Source of the DNA: Bradyrhizobium sp.
GTDB lineage: Bacteria > Pseudomonadota > Alphaproteobacteria > Rhizobiales > Xanthobacteraceae
Assembly: GCF_016219575.1 (NCBI RefSeq)
Contig: NZ_JACRMG010000023.1
Location: 248,001-312,000, forward strand
Direction: 5' to 3'
DNA: 64,000 bases
The notes beneath the pieces were generated by a model that did not search any database, was not told where the DNA came from, and saw only the letters and a program-made list of their open reading frames with translations. Positions within the stretch are counted from its first letter, which is position 1; the number at the start of each line of letters is the position of its first letter. This document shows, one piece after another, positions 41,940 to 50,695 of this stretch. The translations under genes were made by a program, and so were the position numbers.

Positions 41940-42074
41940 GTCATTGCCGGGCTCGACCCGGCAATCCATCCGCTTCCAAGGAATTTGTAGGGTGGGCAAA
42001 GCGAAAGCGTGCTCTTTTTCGGCCGTGCTCTTGAAGGGGGCACGGCGCAAGGGCGCCTTTGTCCACCCGACAAA
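41940..42074. repeat. Two repeat units in a tandem spacer
   Basis: 41940-41970 holds a GTCATTGCCGGG-CTCGA-CCCGGCAATCCATC palindrome; 41982-42074 is a TTTGTAGGGTGGGCAAAGC ... GCCTTTGTCCACCCGACAAAT inverted unit of the family found at 11026 and 24440, here with a more decayed right arm and the inserted-looking segment GTGCTCTTTTTCGGCC. Confidence 0.7.
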
Positions 42075-42157
42075 TCCCCGGACTAATACGCGCCGCCGCG
42101 GTGAAGTCTCGTTAACCCTCCACGGCTAGGGTGCCCCGCAAGGAAGGGGTACCGCGT

Positions 42158-42346
42158 ATGGAAATGATGGCTATGGTTTCGAGCCTGCTTGCCATGCAGG
42201 CCGGCAACACCCAGGGGCAGATCGCGGCGACCATCATCAAGAACAATGCCGACGCGGAGAAATTCGCGGTTGCGACCCTGCTCGGCCAGCCCTCCCAAGC
42301 CAATCTCGGGCCCGGTGTCGGCGGCTCCCTCGACAAGCTGGCTTAA
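42158..42346 (+). CDS. YjfB-like small protein
   Basis: 62 residues from the ATG at 42158, with AAGGAAGGGG upstream. MVSSLLAMQAGNTQGQIAATIIKNNADAEKFAVATLLG is the amphipathic helical pattern of the YjfB (putative motility protein) family. No flagellar genes are near, so the motility label should be taken loosely. Its end overlaps the convergent tlpA stop by four bases. Confidence 0.72.
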   Translation: MEMMAMVSSLLAMQAGNTQGQIAATIIKNNADAEKFAVATLLGQPSQANLGPGVGGSLDKLA

Positions 42347-43020
42347 GAACCCGCGGCCGCCGGCTTCACCGCCGCCTTGATCAGTTTGACCGCGTCCTCG
42401 CTCGCCCATTCGGCGGGGCCGGCGATGGTGCCGATTTCGCAGCCCTGCGCATCCACCAGCACCGAGGTCGGCATGCCCAATGCCCGACCCACCGCCTTAA
42501 GATCCTGAAAAACTTTGGCTTTCTGGTCGGTGAAATAGGCCAATTTGGTCAGGTTGGCCTCTTTCAGGAAATTCTTCGGCTTGTCGGGATCGCGGGTGTC
42601 GATATTGATCGCCACCACCTCGAAGTCCTTGCCGCCGAGCTTCCCCTGCAGCTCGTCCAGCGCGGGCATCTCCTTCCGGCACGGCACGCACCAGGTGGCC
42701 CACAGGTTCAACAGGATGGTCTTGCCGCGCCAGTCCGACAGCTTCCTCGGCTTGCCGGCGGCGTCCTCGAAGGCGAGGTCGGGCAGCCGCAGGGCCGAGG
42801 AGGCCATGGTCACCGCCGCCACCTCGCCATGGGCCAGCGGGGCGATCTTCTTCGCCAGATCGACTGCTGCGGCGCAGGCGGCATCGCCGCCCGAACCGCG
42901 CTTCAGCGAGGAGAGGCCGTAATACCCCGCCAACCCGATCAGGGCGCCGGCCACGACCGCGCCGATCGCGACCGGCAGCCGACGGCTGGAGGCGGGGAGG
43001 GGCGAGGGGTTTTCCGGCAT
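42343..43020 (-). CDS. tlpA: Membrane-anchored thiol:disulfide reductase TlpA
   Basis: 225 residues. N-terminal TM anchor about 14-36, periplasmic thioredoxin domain with LWATWCVPCRKEMPALDELQGKLGG (Cys111 and Cys114). Further cysteines at 49 and in DAQGCEIG match the structural disulfide described for Bradyrhizobium TlpA. The sequence is very close to that protein, which reduces Cu-site cysteines of ScoI and CoxB for cytochrome aa3 maturation. Divergent from argH, as in B. japonicum/diazoefficiens. Confidence 0.95.
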   Translation of the reverse strand: MPENPSPLPASSRRLPVAIGAVVAGALIGLAGYYGLSSLKRGSGGDAACAAAVDLAKKIAPLAHGEVAAVTMASSALRLPDLAFEDAAGKPRKLSDWRGKTILLNLWATWCVPCRKEMPALDELQGKLGGKDFEVVAINIDTRDPDKPKNFLKEANLTKLAYFTDQKAKVFQDLKAVGRALGMPTSVLVDAQGCEIGTIAGPAEWASEDAVKLIKAAVKPAAAGS

Positions 43021-43148
43021 ATCGTTTGTCTTCCTGGGTCAGATATGGCTATGCAGAGCTATTACGCGCCGCGGCCGCAGGGCGTTTCGCGCGCCCGGCC
43101 GATTTTGGCAAGAACTATCGAAGTCACGATCAAGCGACGAGTGAGGTC

Positions 43149-44540
43149 ATGAGCAACAAGATGTGGGGCGGGCGATTCTCCGAGCGCCCCGACGCGATCA
43201 TGGAGGAAATCAACGTCTCCATCGACGTCGATCGCCACATGTATGCCCAGGACATCGCCGCCTCCAAGGCGCATGCCGCGATGCTGGCCGCGCAGGGCAT
43301 CATCACCGCTTCCGATGCGAAGAACATCGCCAAGGGCCTCGACGCGATCCTGGCCGAGATCGGCAAGGGCGATTTCGACTTCAAGCGCGCTCTGGAAGAC
43401 ATCCACATGAATGTCGAGAGCCGGCTGTCGGAGCTGATCGGCCCCGCTGCGGGGAGGCTGCACACCGCGCGCTCCCGCAACGACCAGGTCGCGACCGACT
43501 TCCGTCTCTATGTCCGCGACGTCATCGACGAAACGGACGAGGCGCTCGCCGCCTTCCAGCATGCGCTGGTGATGCGGGCGCTGGAGCATGCCGCAACCGT
43601 GATGCCCGGCTTCACCCATCTGCAGACCGCGCAGCCCGTGACCTTCGGCCATCATCTGCTCGCCTATGTCGAGATGGCGGCGCGCGACCGCGGCCGCTTT
43701 GCCGATGCGCGCAAGCGGCTCAACGAATCCCCGCTGGGCGCTGCGGCGCTTGCCGGCACCTCGTTCCCGATCGATCGCGCCGCCACCGCCAAGGCGCTCG
43801 GCTTCGACCGGCCGATGGCCAATTCGCTCGATGCGGTCTCCGACCGCGATTTCGTGCTGGAGACGCTGTCGGCGGCGTCGATCACGGCGATTCACCTGTC
43901 GCGCTTTGCCGAGGAGATCGTGGTGTGGACCTCGCCGCTGGTCGGCCTGGTGCGCTTGAGCGACAAGTTCACCACCGGCTCCTCCATCATGCCGCAGAAG
44001 CGCAATCCGGATGCGGCGGAACTGGTGCGCGCAAAGACCGGCCGGGTGATCGGCGCGCTCAACGCGCTCTTCATCGTGATGAAGGGCCTGCCGCTCGCCT
44101 ATCAAAAGGACATGCAGGAGGACAAGCAGGGCGCGATGGAAGCCTTTGCCGCGCTGTCGCTCGCGATCCGCGCAATGACCGGCATGGTGCTCGACCTCGT
44201 GCCGGACGAAGCGAAGATGCGGCTGGCGGCCGGCGACGGCTACGCCACCGCCACCGATCTTGCCGACTGGCTGGTGCGCACCCTGAAAATGCCGTTTCGC
44301 GAGGCCCACCACGTCACCGGCCGCATCGTCGGCCTTGCCTCCAAACAGGGCGTGGCGCTGCACGAGCTGCCGCTGAAGGCGATGCAGGAGGTCGAGCCGA
44401 GGATCACGGCCGAGGCGCTGAAGGTGCTGTCGGTGGATTCCTCGGTGAAGAGCCGCACCTCGTTCGGCGGCACCGCGCCGAAGAACGTGGCAGCCCAGGC
44501 CAAGGCCTGGGCGAAGCGGTTGGAAAAACAGCGAAAGTAG
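43149..44540 (+). CDS. argH: Argininosuccinate lyase
   Basis: 463 residues from the ATG at 43149 (GTGAGG before it; the open frame upstream is not conserved). MWGGRFSERPD start, HTARSRNDQVATDFRLY and the fumarase-superfamily signature GSSIMPQKRNPDAAELVR (near 278-295) with the catalytic serine. Last step of arginine synthesis: argininosuccinate to arginine and fumarate. First of argH-lptM-lysA. Confidence 0.96.
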   Translation: MSNKMWGGRFSERPDAIMEEINVSIDVDRHMYAQDIAASKAHAAMLAAQGIITASDAKNIAKGLDAILAEIGKGDFDFKRALEDIHMNVESRLSELIGPAAGRLHTARSRNDQVATDFRLYVRDVIDETDEALAAFQHALVMRALEHAATVMPGFTHLQTAQPVTFGHHLLAYVEMAARDRGRFADARKRLNESPLGAAALAGTSFPIDRAATAKALGFDRPMANSLDAVSDRDFVLETLSAASITAIHLSRFAEEIVVWTSPLVGLVRLSDKFTTGSSIMPQKRNPDAAELVRAKTGRVIGALNALFIVMKGLPLAYQKDMQEDKQGAMEAFAALSLAIRAMTGMVLDLVPDEAKMRLAAGDGYATATDLADWLVRTLKMPFREAHHVTGRIVGLASKQGVALHELPLKAMQEVEPRITAEALKVLSVDSSVKSRTSFGGTAPKNVAAQAKAWAKRLEKQRK

Positions 44541-44638
44541 GGCCTGCGTCCCAAATTTCGCTGGGATTTCATGATTATCCGGGTCTCGCCAGAACGAGGC
44601 AATCTTTGTATGGTGCGGCCCGCATTGGGGATTTCGAA

Positions 44639-44893
44639 GTGAAGAGCAAGCGGCGCCTGACCCCGTCGGGGTGGGCCATCATTGTCCTGAGCGCCACTGC
44701 GCTCGCGCTCGGCGGCTGCGGCCGCAAGGGCGGCCTCGACCTGCCGCCGAACGCCATGAATGCCGCGTCCACGGCCGAGCCTGACGATGCCGACCGTGTT
44801 GCTCCTCCCGGCGTCGCCAGTACCGAGTCCGGACCGGTCGCGCCGAAAGGCCGCAAACGTCCGTTCGTTCTCGACCCGCTTCTCGGCAATTAA
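44639..44893 (+). CDS. lptM: Small lipoprotein, LptM/YifL type
   Basis: 84 residues from a GTG at 44639 with GGGG eight bases upstream. Basic start (KSKRRLTPSG), hydrophobic helix, lipobox LGGC with Cys27, then the short conserved GRKGGLDLPP segment that defines LptM; the rest is a Pro-rich tail ending in RPFVLDPLLGN. LptM (YifL) helps to mature the LptD/LPS translocon. The gene regularly lies directly before lysA, as here (24 bases). Confidence 0.88.
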   Translation: MKSKRRLTPSGWAIIVLSATALALGGCGRKGGLDLPPNAMNAASTAEPDDADRVAPPGVASTESGPVAPKGRKRPFVLDPLLGN

Positions 44894-44917
44894 GCTCGTT
44901 CCAATTAAGCCAGTTCC

Positions 44918-46183
44918 ATGAATCATTTCGATTATCGCAACGGCGTGCTGCACGCCGAGGCGGTCAGCCTTTCCGATATCGCCGATGCCGTCGGCACGCC
45001 GTTCTATTGCTACTCCAGCGCGACGCTGGAGCGGCACTATCGCGTGTTCACCGAAGCCTTTGCGAGCGAGAAGGTTTTGGTGTGCTACGCCATGAAGGCG
45101 AACTCCAACCAGTCGGTGCTGCGCACGCTGGCAAAACTCGGCGCCGGCGCCGACGTCGTCTCCGGCGGCGAATTGAAGCGCGCGCTGGCCGCCGGCATTC
45201 CCGCCAGCAAGATATTGTTTTCCGGCGTCGGCAAGACGGAGGCCGAACTGCGCGCGGCGCTCGCCGCCGACATCCTCTGCATCAACGTCGAATCCGAGCC
45301 CGAGCTCGAACTGCTCTCGCGCCTTGCGGTCGAGACCGGCAAGACCGCGCGCATCTCCGTGCGCGTCAATCCCGACGTCGACGCCGGCACGCACGCCAAG
45401 ATCTCCACCGGCAAGTCCGAGAACAAGTTCGGCATTCCCATCGCGCACGCCCGCGAGGTTTACGCGCGCGCGGCAAAGCTGCCGGGCCTTGTGGTCACCG
45501 GCATCGACATGCATATCGGCAGCCAGATCACCGATCTGAGCCGGCTGGAGACCGCCTACCGCATCCTGTCGGACTTCGTGCACGTGCTGCGCGCCGACGG
45601 CCACACCATCTCGCATATCGATTTCGGCGGCGGGCTGGGCATCCCGTACCACATGGATCGCGAGGCCCCGCCGACACCGGACCTCTATGGCGCCATGGTC
45701 AAGCGCGTCACCCACAATCTCGGCTGCACGCTGATGTTCGAACCGGGCCGGCTGATCGTCGGCAATGCCGGCATCCTGGTGGCGCGCGTGATCTTCATGA
45801 AGCGCGGCGACGGCAAGAATTTCGTCATCATCGATGCCGCGATGAACGATTTGATTCGCCCGACGCTTTATGAAGCACACCACGACATTCTGCCGGTGCG
45901 CCAGCCGGCCGCCGGTGCTTCTGTCATCACCGCCGACGTGGTCGGCCCGGTCTGCGAAACCGGCGACTATCTCGCCCTCGATCGCAAGCTGCCGGAGCTT
46001 GCGGCCGGCGACCTCATCGCCATCATGAGCTCGGGCGCCTATGGCGCCGTGCAGTCCGGCACCTACAACACGCGGCCCCTGGTGCCGGAAGTGCTGGTCA
46101 AGGATGACCAGTACGCCGTGGTCCGCCCCCGCATCGACGTCGACGCGCTGATCGCGATGGATCGAACGGCGCCGTGGTTGTGA
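44918..46183 (+). CDS. lysA: Diaminopimelate decarboxylase
   Basis: 421 residues. Alanine-racemase-like fold: PLP lysine Lys60 in VCYAMKANSNQSVLRTL, HIGSQI (about 204-209), DFGGGLGIPY, EPGRLIVGNAGILV and GPVCETGDYLA, SGAYGAVQSGTYN near the C-terminus with the substrate Cys/Tyr. Decarboxylates meso-diaminopimelate to lysine. Operon with argH and lptM. Confidence 0.96.
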   Translation: MNHFDYRNGVLHAEAVSLSDIADAVGTPFYCYSSATLERHYRVFTEAFASEKVLVCYAMKANSNQSVLRTLAKLGAGADVVSGGELKRALAAGIPASKILFSGVGKTEAELRAALAADILCINVESEPELELLSRLAVETGKTARISVRVNPDVDAGTHAKISTGKSENKFGIPIAHAREVYARAAKLPGLVVTGIDMHIGSQITDLSRLETAYRILSDFVHVLRADGHTISHIDFGGGLGIPYHMDREAPPTPDLYGAMVKRVTHNLGCTLMFEPGRLIVGNAGILVARVIFMKRGDGKNFVIIDAAMNDLIRPTLYEAHHDILPVRQPAAGASVITADVVGPVCETGDYLALDRKLPELAAGDLIAIMSSGAYGAVQSGTYNTRPLVPEVLVKDDQYAVVRPRIDVDALIAMDRTAPWL

Positions 46184-46210
46184 AGGCGGAGCTGCCGCCA
46201 CACAACAACT

Positions 46211-46338
46211 GTCGTTCCGGCGCAGGCCGGAACCCATAACCCCAGGGCTCCGAAGTTTGTGCGCTGGAGCCCCAGCCTTCGCAAAAGCGCTTCCTGTGGT
46301 TATGGGTCCCGGGTCGCGCTTCGCTTGCCCGGGACGAC
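46211..46338. repeat. Inverted repeat, GTCGTTCCGG...CCGGGACGAC family
   Basis: Arms 46211-46239 (GTCGTTCCGGCGCAGGCCGG ... CCCATAA) and 46300-46338 (TTATGGGTCCCGGG ... CCCGGGACGAC) around CCCCAGGGCTCCGAAG / CTGGAGCCCCAG. It lies between the convergent ends of lysA and the dehydrogenase gene. Confidence 0.8.
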
Positions 46339-46343
46339 GGGAG

Positions 46344-47249
46344 CTACTTCGCCGCGTGGCTTTCCTTGCCGCCGACGATCACGCCCGCGGCCTTCTCGAT
46401 CGGCTTGATCGCGGCCGTGAAATCCGACTCCGCGCCCTCTTCGCGGATGATGGTTTCCCAGAGACGCCCGACTGCCTCGGCGACCTCCATCGACAGCCCG
46501 AGCGAGCGCATCTCCTCGACCGCCAGCCGCACGTCCTTCACCATCAGTCCCGTGGCGAAGCCGAAATCGAAACTGCGCGGCAACACGGAGCGCGGAAACT
46601 TGTCGCGGCTCGCGGTGTTCATGCCGGAGCCGGCATTGATGACGTCGATCATCACGGCCGGATCGAGGCCGGACTTCACGCCCATTACCACCGCCTCTGA
46701 TGTAGCCACCATCGCGGTCGCCGACAGGAAATTGTTGGCGAGCTTCATGGTTTGTCCGGAGCCGGGCTTCTCGCCGATGTAGAACACCTTGCCGATCACG
46801 CCGAGGGCGGCCTTCACCGCCTCGAAATCGGCGCGCGGGCCCGACACCATCACCGCCAGCGTGCCCTTCTCGGCGCCGCCGACGCCGCCGCTCACGGGGC
46901 TGTCGATCTGCGCGATGTTCCTGGCGGCCAGCAGGCCGTGGATTTTCATCGCCATCTGCGAGCCGACGGTGGAGAGATCGACGAAGCGTTTCACCTTCCT
47001 GCCCTCGATCACGCCGCCCTGGCCGGTGGCAACCTCCAGCGAAGCCTGCAGCGACGGCAGGCTCGCCATCACGGTCTCGACCTCGTCGGCAATGTCCTTT
47101 GGCGAAGCGCCCGCCTTGGCACCGAGAGCTGTGAGCCTGTCCACCGCCGCCTTCTGCGTGTCGAACACGGTGAGCCTGTGGCCGGCCTCGATCAGCCGCC
47201 GCGCCATCGGGAAGCCCATCTTTCCGAGGCCGATGAATCCGATATCCAT
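46344..47249 (-). CDS. 3-hydroxyisobutyrate dehydrogenase-like NAD(P)-dependent oxidoreductase
   Basis: 301 residues from the ATG at 47249. GFIGLGKMGFPMARRL at the N-terminus (beta-hydroxyacid dehydrogenase signature with dinucleotide-binding GxGxxG), FVDLSTVGSQMAMKI, DSPVSGGVGGAEKGTLAVMVSG (substrate Ser-Gly-Gly) and catalytic lysine in GSGQTMKLANNF. Exact substrate (3-hydroxyisobutyrate, tartronate semialdehyde, others) cannot be told. Upstream on the same strand is a carboxymuconolactone decarboxylase-like gene, with a repeat between. Confidence 0.9.
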   Translation of the reverse strand: MDIGFIGLGKMGFPMARRLIEAGHRLTVFDTQKAAVDRLTALGAKAGASPKDIADEVETVMASLPSLQASLEVATGQGGVIEGRKVKRFVDLSTVGSQMAMKIHGLLAARNIAQIDSPVSGGVGGAEKGTLAVMVSGPRADFEAVKAALGVIGKVFYIGEKPGSGQTMKLANNFLSATAMVATSEAVVMGVKSGLDPAVMIDVINAGSGMNTASRDKFPRSVLPRSFDFGFATGLMVKDVRLAVEEMRSLGLSMEVAEAVGRLWETIIREEGAESDFTAAIKPIEKAAGVIVGGKESHAAK

Positions 47250-47267
47250 TTGGAAGTTCCTCCCGTT

Positions 47268-47356
47268 CGTCATTGCGAGGAGCGCAAGCGACGAAGCAAT
47301 CCAGTCTCTTGTTGTGGCGAAGGAAGCTGGATTGCTTCGCTTCGCTCGCAATGACG
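47268..47356. repeat. Inverted repeat, CGTCATTGCGAGGAGCG family
   Basis: Arms 47268-47304 (CGTCATTGCGAGGAGCGCAAGC ... GCAATCCAG) and 47327-47356 (CTGGATTGCTTCGC ... CGCAATGACG). Same family as 50535-50681. Such elements are frequent in Rhizobiales genomes. Confidence 0.85.
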
Positions 47357-47376
47357 GTGTGGCGAAAGCGGAACGC

Positions 47377-47757
47377 CTACCCCTTGTCGATCTCCGCGAA
47401 CACCTCGCGCGCGATGCGGAAGCTGTCGACGGCCGCCGGCATGCCGGCATAGATCGCGACCTGCATCAGGATCTCGCGGATCTCCTCGCGCGACACGCCG
47501 TTGGTCAGCGCGCCCTTCAGATGCACGCGCAGCTCGTGCGGGCGGTTGAGGATCGAGATCATGGCGATGTTGAGCATGCTGCGGGTCTTGCGCGGCAGTT
47601 CCTCGCGGCCCCACACCGAGCCCCAGCAATATTCGTTGAGCAGGTCCTGGAACGGCGCGTTGAAACTGTCGACGTTCTTCATCGCATTGGCGACATAGGC
47701 TTCGCCCAGCACGGCCTTGCGGATGCCCAGTCCCTTGTCCCACATCTTCTGATCCAT
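47377..47757 (-). CDS. Carboxymuconolactone decarboxylase family protein
   Basis: 126 residues from the ATG at 47757, the usual PcaC length. GIRKAVLGEAYVANAMKNVDSFNAPFQDLLNEYCWGSVWGREELPRKTRSMLNIAMISILNRPHELRVHLKGALTNGVSREEIREILMQVAIYAGMPAA covers the whole CMD/AhpD-like fold including the conserved His. The family includes gamma-carboxymuconolactone decarboxylase of the protocatechuate pathway; no other pca genes are nearby, so the substrate is open. Confidence 0.9.
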   Translation of the reverse strand: MDQKMWDKGLGIRKAVLGEAYVANAMKNVDSFNAPFQDLLNEYCWGSVWGREELPRKTRSMLNIAMISILNRPHELRVHLKGALTNGVSREEIREILMQVAIYAGMPAAVDSFRIAREVFAEIDKG

Positions 47758-47925
47758 GACGTTTCCTCTGTTTGGCCATTTTGGCGTTGCTTCGGCCGGG
47801 AAATTACGGGGTCTGTCCGCGCCAGTCACGCCTTCGTGTTATGCGCGATTAGGGGTGGGATAGGGCGGGGAACGCGTGCCTCAGGGCCGCCGTTATGTTA
47901 GTGTGTGCTTCGGTCAACTCCGGAG

Positions 47926-50487
47926 ATGTTGTTGAACGGCGCCAACCCCGATCCCTCAAAGCCCGCGCGCGAGCCGGACGATGTGGCGCGGCTGAAATTG
48001 ACGCAGGCCCTCGAACGGGCCACTTGGGCGATCGCGTGGGAGCGCGCCTGGCCGCATCTGGCGCGGCTTTTGACGCTTGCCGGACTTTTCCTCACCGTTT
48101 CCTGGGCCGGCCTCTGGCTGGCGCTGCCCTTCCCCGCGCGCGCCGCCGGGCTCGCGCTGTTTGCCGCGGCGGCGGTTTTCGTGCTGTGGCCGCTGATTCG
48201 CTTCCGCTGGCCCACCCGCACCGAGGCACTCGGCCGGCTCGACCGCAGCACCGGCATCCGTCATCGGCCGGCCACCGCGCTGAGCGACACCGTCGCCACC
48301 ACGGACCCGGTCGCGCTGGCGCTGTGGCAGGAGAGCCGCGCCCGCACGCTGGCCTCGCTGACGCGAATCCGCGCCGGCCTGCCGTCGCCGCGCCTTGCGA
48401 TCCACGATCCCTGGGCCGTGCGCGGCCTCGTCGTCGTCATGATGGTCGCGGCCTTCATCGCCGCCGGCGACGAACGCAATCTGCGCGTGGCTTCGGCCTT
48501 CGACTGGAACGGCGTGCTGGCGCCGGCCAGCATACGGGTCGATGCCTGGGTGACGCCGCCGGTCTATACCGGCAGGCCGCCGATCATCCTGTCTTCCGCC
48601 AACAAGGAGAGCGCGGCGCTGACCAGCGGCCCGTTGCCGGTGCCCGCGGGCAGCACGGTGATCGTGCGCTCCAGCGGCGGCACGCTCGACGTCGTCGCTG
48701 GCGGCGGCGTGACCGAGGCGGCGGCAACCGAGCAGGCGCCCAAGGGCACCAATGAGCGGCACTTCACCGTGACGGGCGACGGCACGGTTCACGTCCGTGC
48801 GCCGTCCGGGCAACCGCAATGGAAATTCACCGCGACGCCCGATCGCCCGCCGACCATTGCGCTCGCCAAGGACCCCGAGCGGCAGCCGCGCGGCTCGCTG
48901 CAGATGTCCTACAAGATCGAGGACGACTACGGCGTCACAGAAGCCCGCGCGCAGTTTGTCGCGCGCAACACCGAGGCCGGCAAGGTAGCGGCGGCCCCGC
49001 GCCCGCTGTTCGAGCCGCCGCAGTTCGGACTGGTGCTGCCCAATGCGCGCACCCGCAACGGCGTCGGCCAGACCCTGAAGGATCTGAGCGAAGACCCCTA
49101 CGCCGGCGCCGACGTCACGCTGACGCTGACCGCAAAGGACGAGGCCGGCAATGCCGGCAAGAGCGAGCCCTTCAACATGCGCCTGCCGGAGCGGCTGTTC
49201 TCCAAGCCGCTGGCGCGCGCGCTGATCGAGCAACGCCGCATCCTCGCGCTCGACGCCAACCAGAATGACAAGGTCTATGCCGCGCTCGACGCGCTGATGA
49301 TCGCGCCGGAATTGTTCACGCCGCAGGCCGGCCATTATCTCGGCCTCTACAGCGTGGCGCGGGAGCTGGAGGCCGCCCGCACCGACGATGCCATGCGCGC
49401 CGTCGTGGCGAGCCTGTGGGCGCTCGCCGTCACCATCGAGGACGGCGACATTTCCGACGTCGAGAAGGCGCTGCGCGCGGCCGAGGAAGCGCTCAGGCAG
49501 GCGCTGGAGCGCGGCGCCAGCGACGAGGAGATCAAGAAGCTCACCGAGAATCTGCGCGCGGCGCTCGACAAGTACCTGCGCCAGCTCGCCGAGCAGCTCA
49601 AGAACAACCCGCAGCAGCTGTCGCGCCCGCTCGACCCCAACACCAAGATGCTGACCCAGCGCGATCTCGACAGCCTGTTGCAGCAGATCGAGCGCGAGGC
49701 GCGCCGCGGCAACCGCGAGGCGGCGATGGAGGCGCTCAAGCGTCTCGGCGATCTCATGCGCGAGCTGCAGATGGCGCGGCCCGGCCAGGGCGACGACGAC
49801 ATGCAGCAGGCGCTCAACGAGCTCGGCGACATGATTCGCAAGCAGCAGCAATTGCGCGACAAGACCTTCAAGCAGGGCCAGGACTCGCGGCGCGACCGCA
49901 TGCGCGGCAAGCAGGGCGACCAGAACATGGGCGACCTGCAGCAGGACCAGCAGGCGCTGCGCGACCGCCTCAAGAAGCTGCAGGATGAGCTGGCCAAGCG
50001 CGGCATGAGCCCCAACCAGCGCGGCGACAAGGGACAGCGCGGCGATCCCGGCCAGCAGGGTCAGCCGGGCGACCAGGGCGACGGCGACGACGGTCTCGAT
50101 CAGGCCGATTCCGCGATGGGCGACGCCACCGGCCGGCTCGGCGACGGCAATGCCGAAGGCGCGGTAGACTCGCAAGGTCGCGCACTGGACGCCTTGCGCA
50201 AGGGCGCGCAGAGCCTGGCCGAGTCCATGCAGCCGGGCGACGGCGACGGCCAGTCGGACGGCCCCGGCAGCCGCGCAGGCCGCCAGCAGAGCGGCGGCAA
50301 CCAGACCGACCCGCTCGGCCGTCCCCTGCACGGCCGCGAATTCGGCGACGACTACACGGTCAAGATTCCCGGCGAGATCGACGTCGAGCGCGTCCGCCGC
50401 ATCCTCGAGGAACTCCGCCGCCGCCTCGCCGATCCCAACCGCCCGCAGATCGAGCTCGACTACATCGAGCGGCTGCTGAAGGATTAG
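47926..50487 (+). CDS. TIGR02302/DUF4175 family large membrane protein
   Basis: About 853 residues. Two TM helices at about 50-95, another near 160-178, then a beta-rich region and a very long charged helical part. The region of about 640-790 is dominated by Gln, Asp, Gly and Arg (QQDQQALRDRLKKLQDELAK, GDKGQRGDPGQQGQPGDQGDG and similar) and looks disordered; the conserved end PLGRPLHGREFGDDYTVKIPGEIDVERVRRILEELRRRLADPNRPQIELDYIERLL closes the protein. Function unknown, probably envelope. Start uncertain among GTG 47905, ATG 47926 and TTG 47932; GGAG is best spaced for the TTG. Confidence 0.85.
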   Translation: MLLNGANPDPSKPAREPDDVARLKLTQALERATWAIAWERAWPHLARLLTLAGLFLTVSWAGLWLALPFPARAAGLALFAAAAVFVLWPLIRFRWPTRTEALGRLDRSTGIRHRPATALSDTVATTDPVALALWQESRARTLASLTRIRAGLPSPRLAIHDPWAVRGLVVVMMVAAFIAAGDERNLRVASAFDWNGVLAPASIRVDAWVTPPVYTGRPPIILSSANKESAALTSGPLPVPAGSTVIVRSSGGTLDVVAGGGVTEAAATEQAPKGTNERHFTVTGDGTVHVRAPSGQPQWKFTATPDRPPTIALAKDPERQPRGSLQMSYKIEDDYGVTEARAQFVARNTEAGKVAAAPRPLFEPPQFGLVLPNARTRNGVGQTLKDLSEDPYAGADVTLTLTAKDEAGNAGKSEPFNMRLPERLFSKPLARALIEQRRILALDANQNDKVYAALDALMIAPELFTPQAGHYLGLYSVARELEAARTDDAMRAVVASLWALAVTIEDGDISDVEKALRAAEEALRQALERGASDEEIKKLTENLRAALDKYLRQLAEQLKNNPQQLSRPLDPNTKMLTQRDLDSLLQQIEREARRGNREAAMEALKRLGDLMRELQMARPGQGDDDMQQALNELGDMIRKQQQLRDKTFKQGQDSRRDRMRGKQGDQNMGDLQQDQQALRDRLKKLQDELAKRGMSPNQRGDKGQRGDPGQQGQPGDQGDGDDGLDQADSAMGDATGRLGDGNAEGAVDSQGRALDALRKGAQSLAESMQPGDGDGQSDGPGSRAGRQQSGGNQTDPLGRPLHGREFGDDYTVKIPGEIDVERVRRILEELRRRLADPNRPQIELDYIERLLKD

Positions 50488-50534
50488 TGAGGCAGTTATC
50501 GTCCCTGCTTTGCGAGCGCAGGGACATGTTTCCC

Positions 50535-50681
50535 CGTCATTGCGAGGAGCGAAGCGACGACCCGTCTACGCTTGCTGCGCAAGCTACGCCGGGCTGGGAG
50601 TCCGCCGAAGCTCGGAGAGCGAAGGCGGAAGCAACCCAGCTTGTCCTTGCGCCTCTATGGATTGCTTCGCTCGCAATGACG
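50535..50681. repeat. Inverted repeat, CGTCATTGCGAGGAGCG family, with insert
   Basis: Arms 50535-50560 (CGTCATTGCGAGGAGCGAAG...) and 50659-50681 (GGATTGCTTCGCTCGCAATGACG). The inner part has further pairs (CTTGCTGCGCAAG and CCGAAGCTCGG / AGGCGGAAGC). It fills the 208-base spacer between two convergent genes. Confidence 0.85.
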
Positions 50682-50695
50682 TTGAGAGAGTTGGC

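Noticed and set aside
44240..46237. A 665-codon minus-strand frame opposite lysA and lptM
   Set aside because: Shadow of argH-lptM-lysA; Asp/Gly/His-rich with no motif.
49850..50330. Possible tandem DNA repeat in the TIGR02302 gene
   Set aside because: The region is repetitive in amino-acid content (Gln, Gly, Asp) but shows no regular DNA period; treated as a low-complexity protein segment.
47956..50331. A 791-codon minus-strand frame opposite the TIGR02302 gene
   Set aside because: Leu/Ala/Arg-rich antisense translation of a strongly biased coding sequence, no domain.
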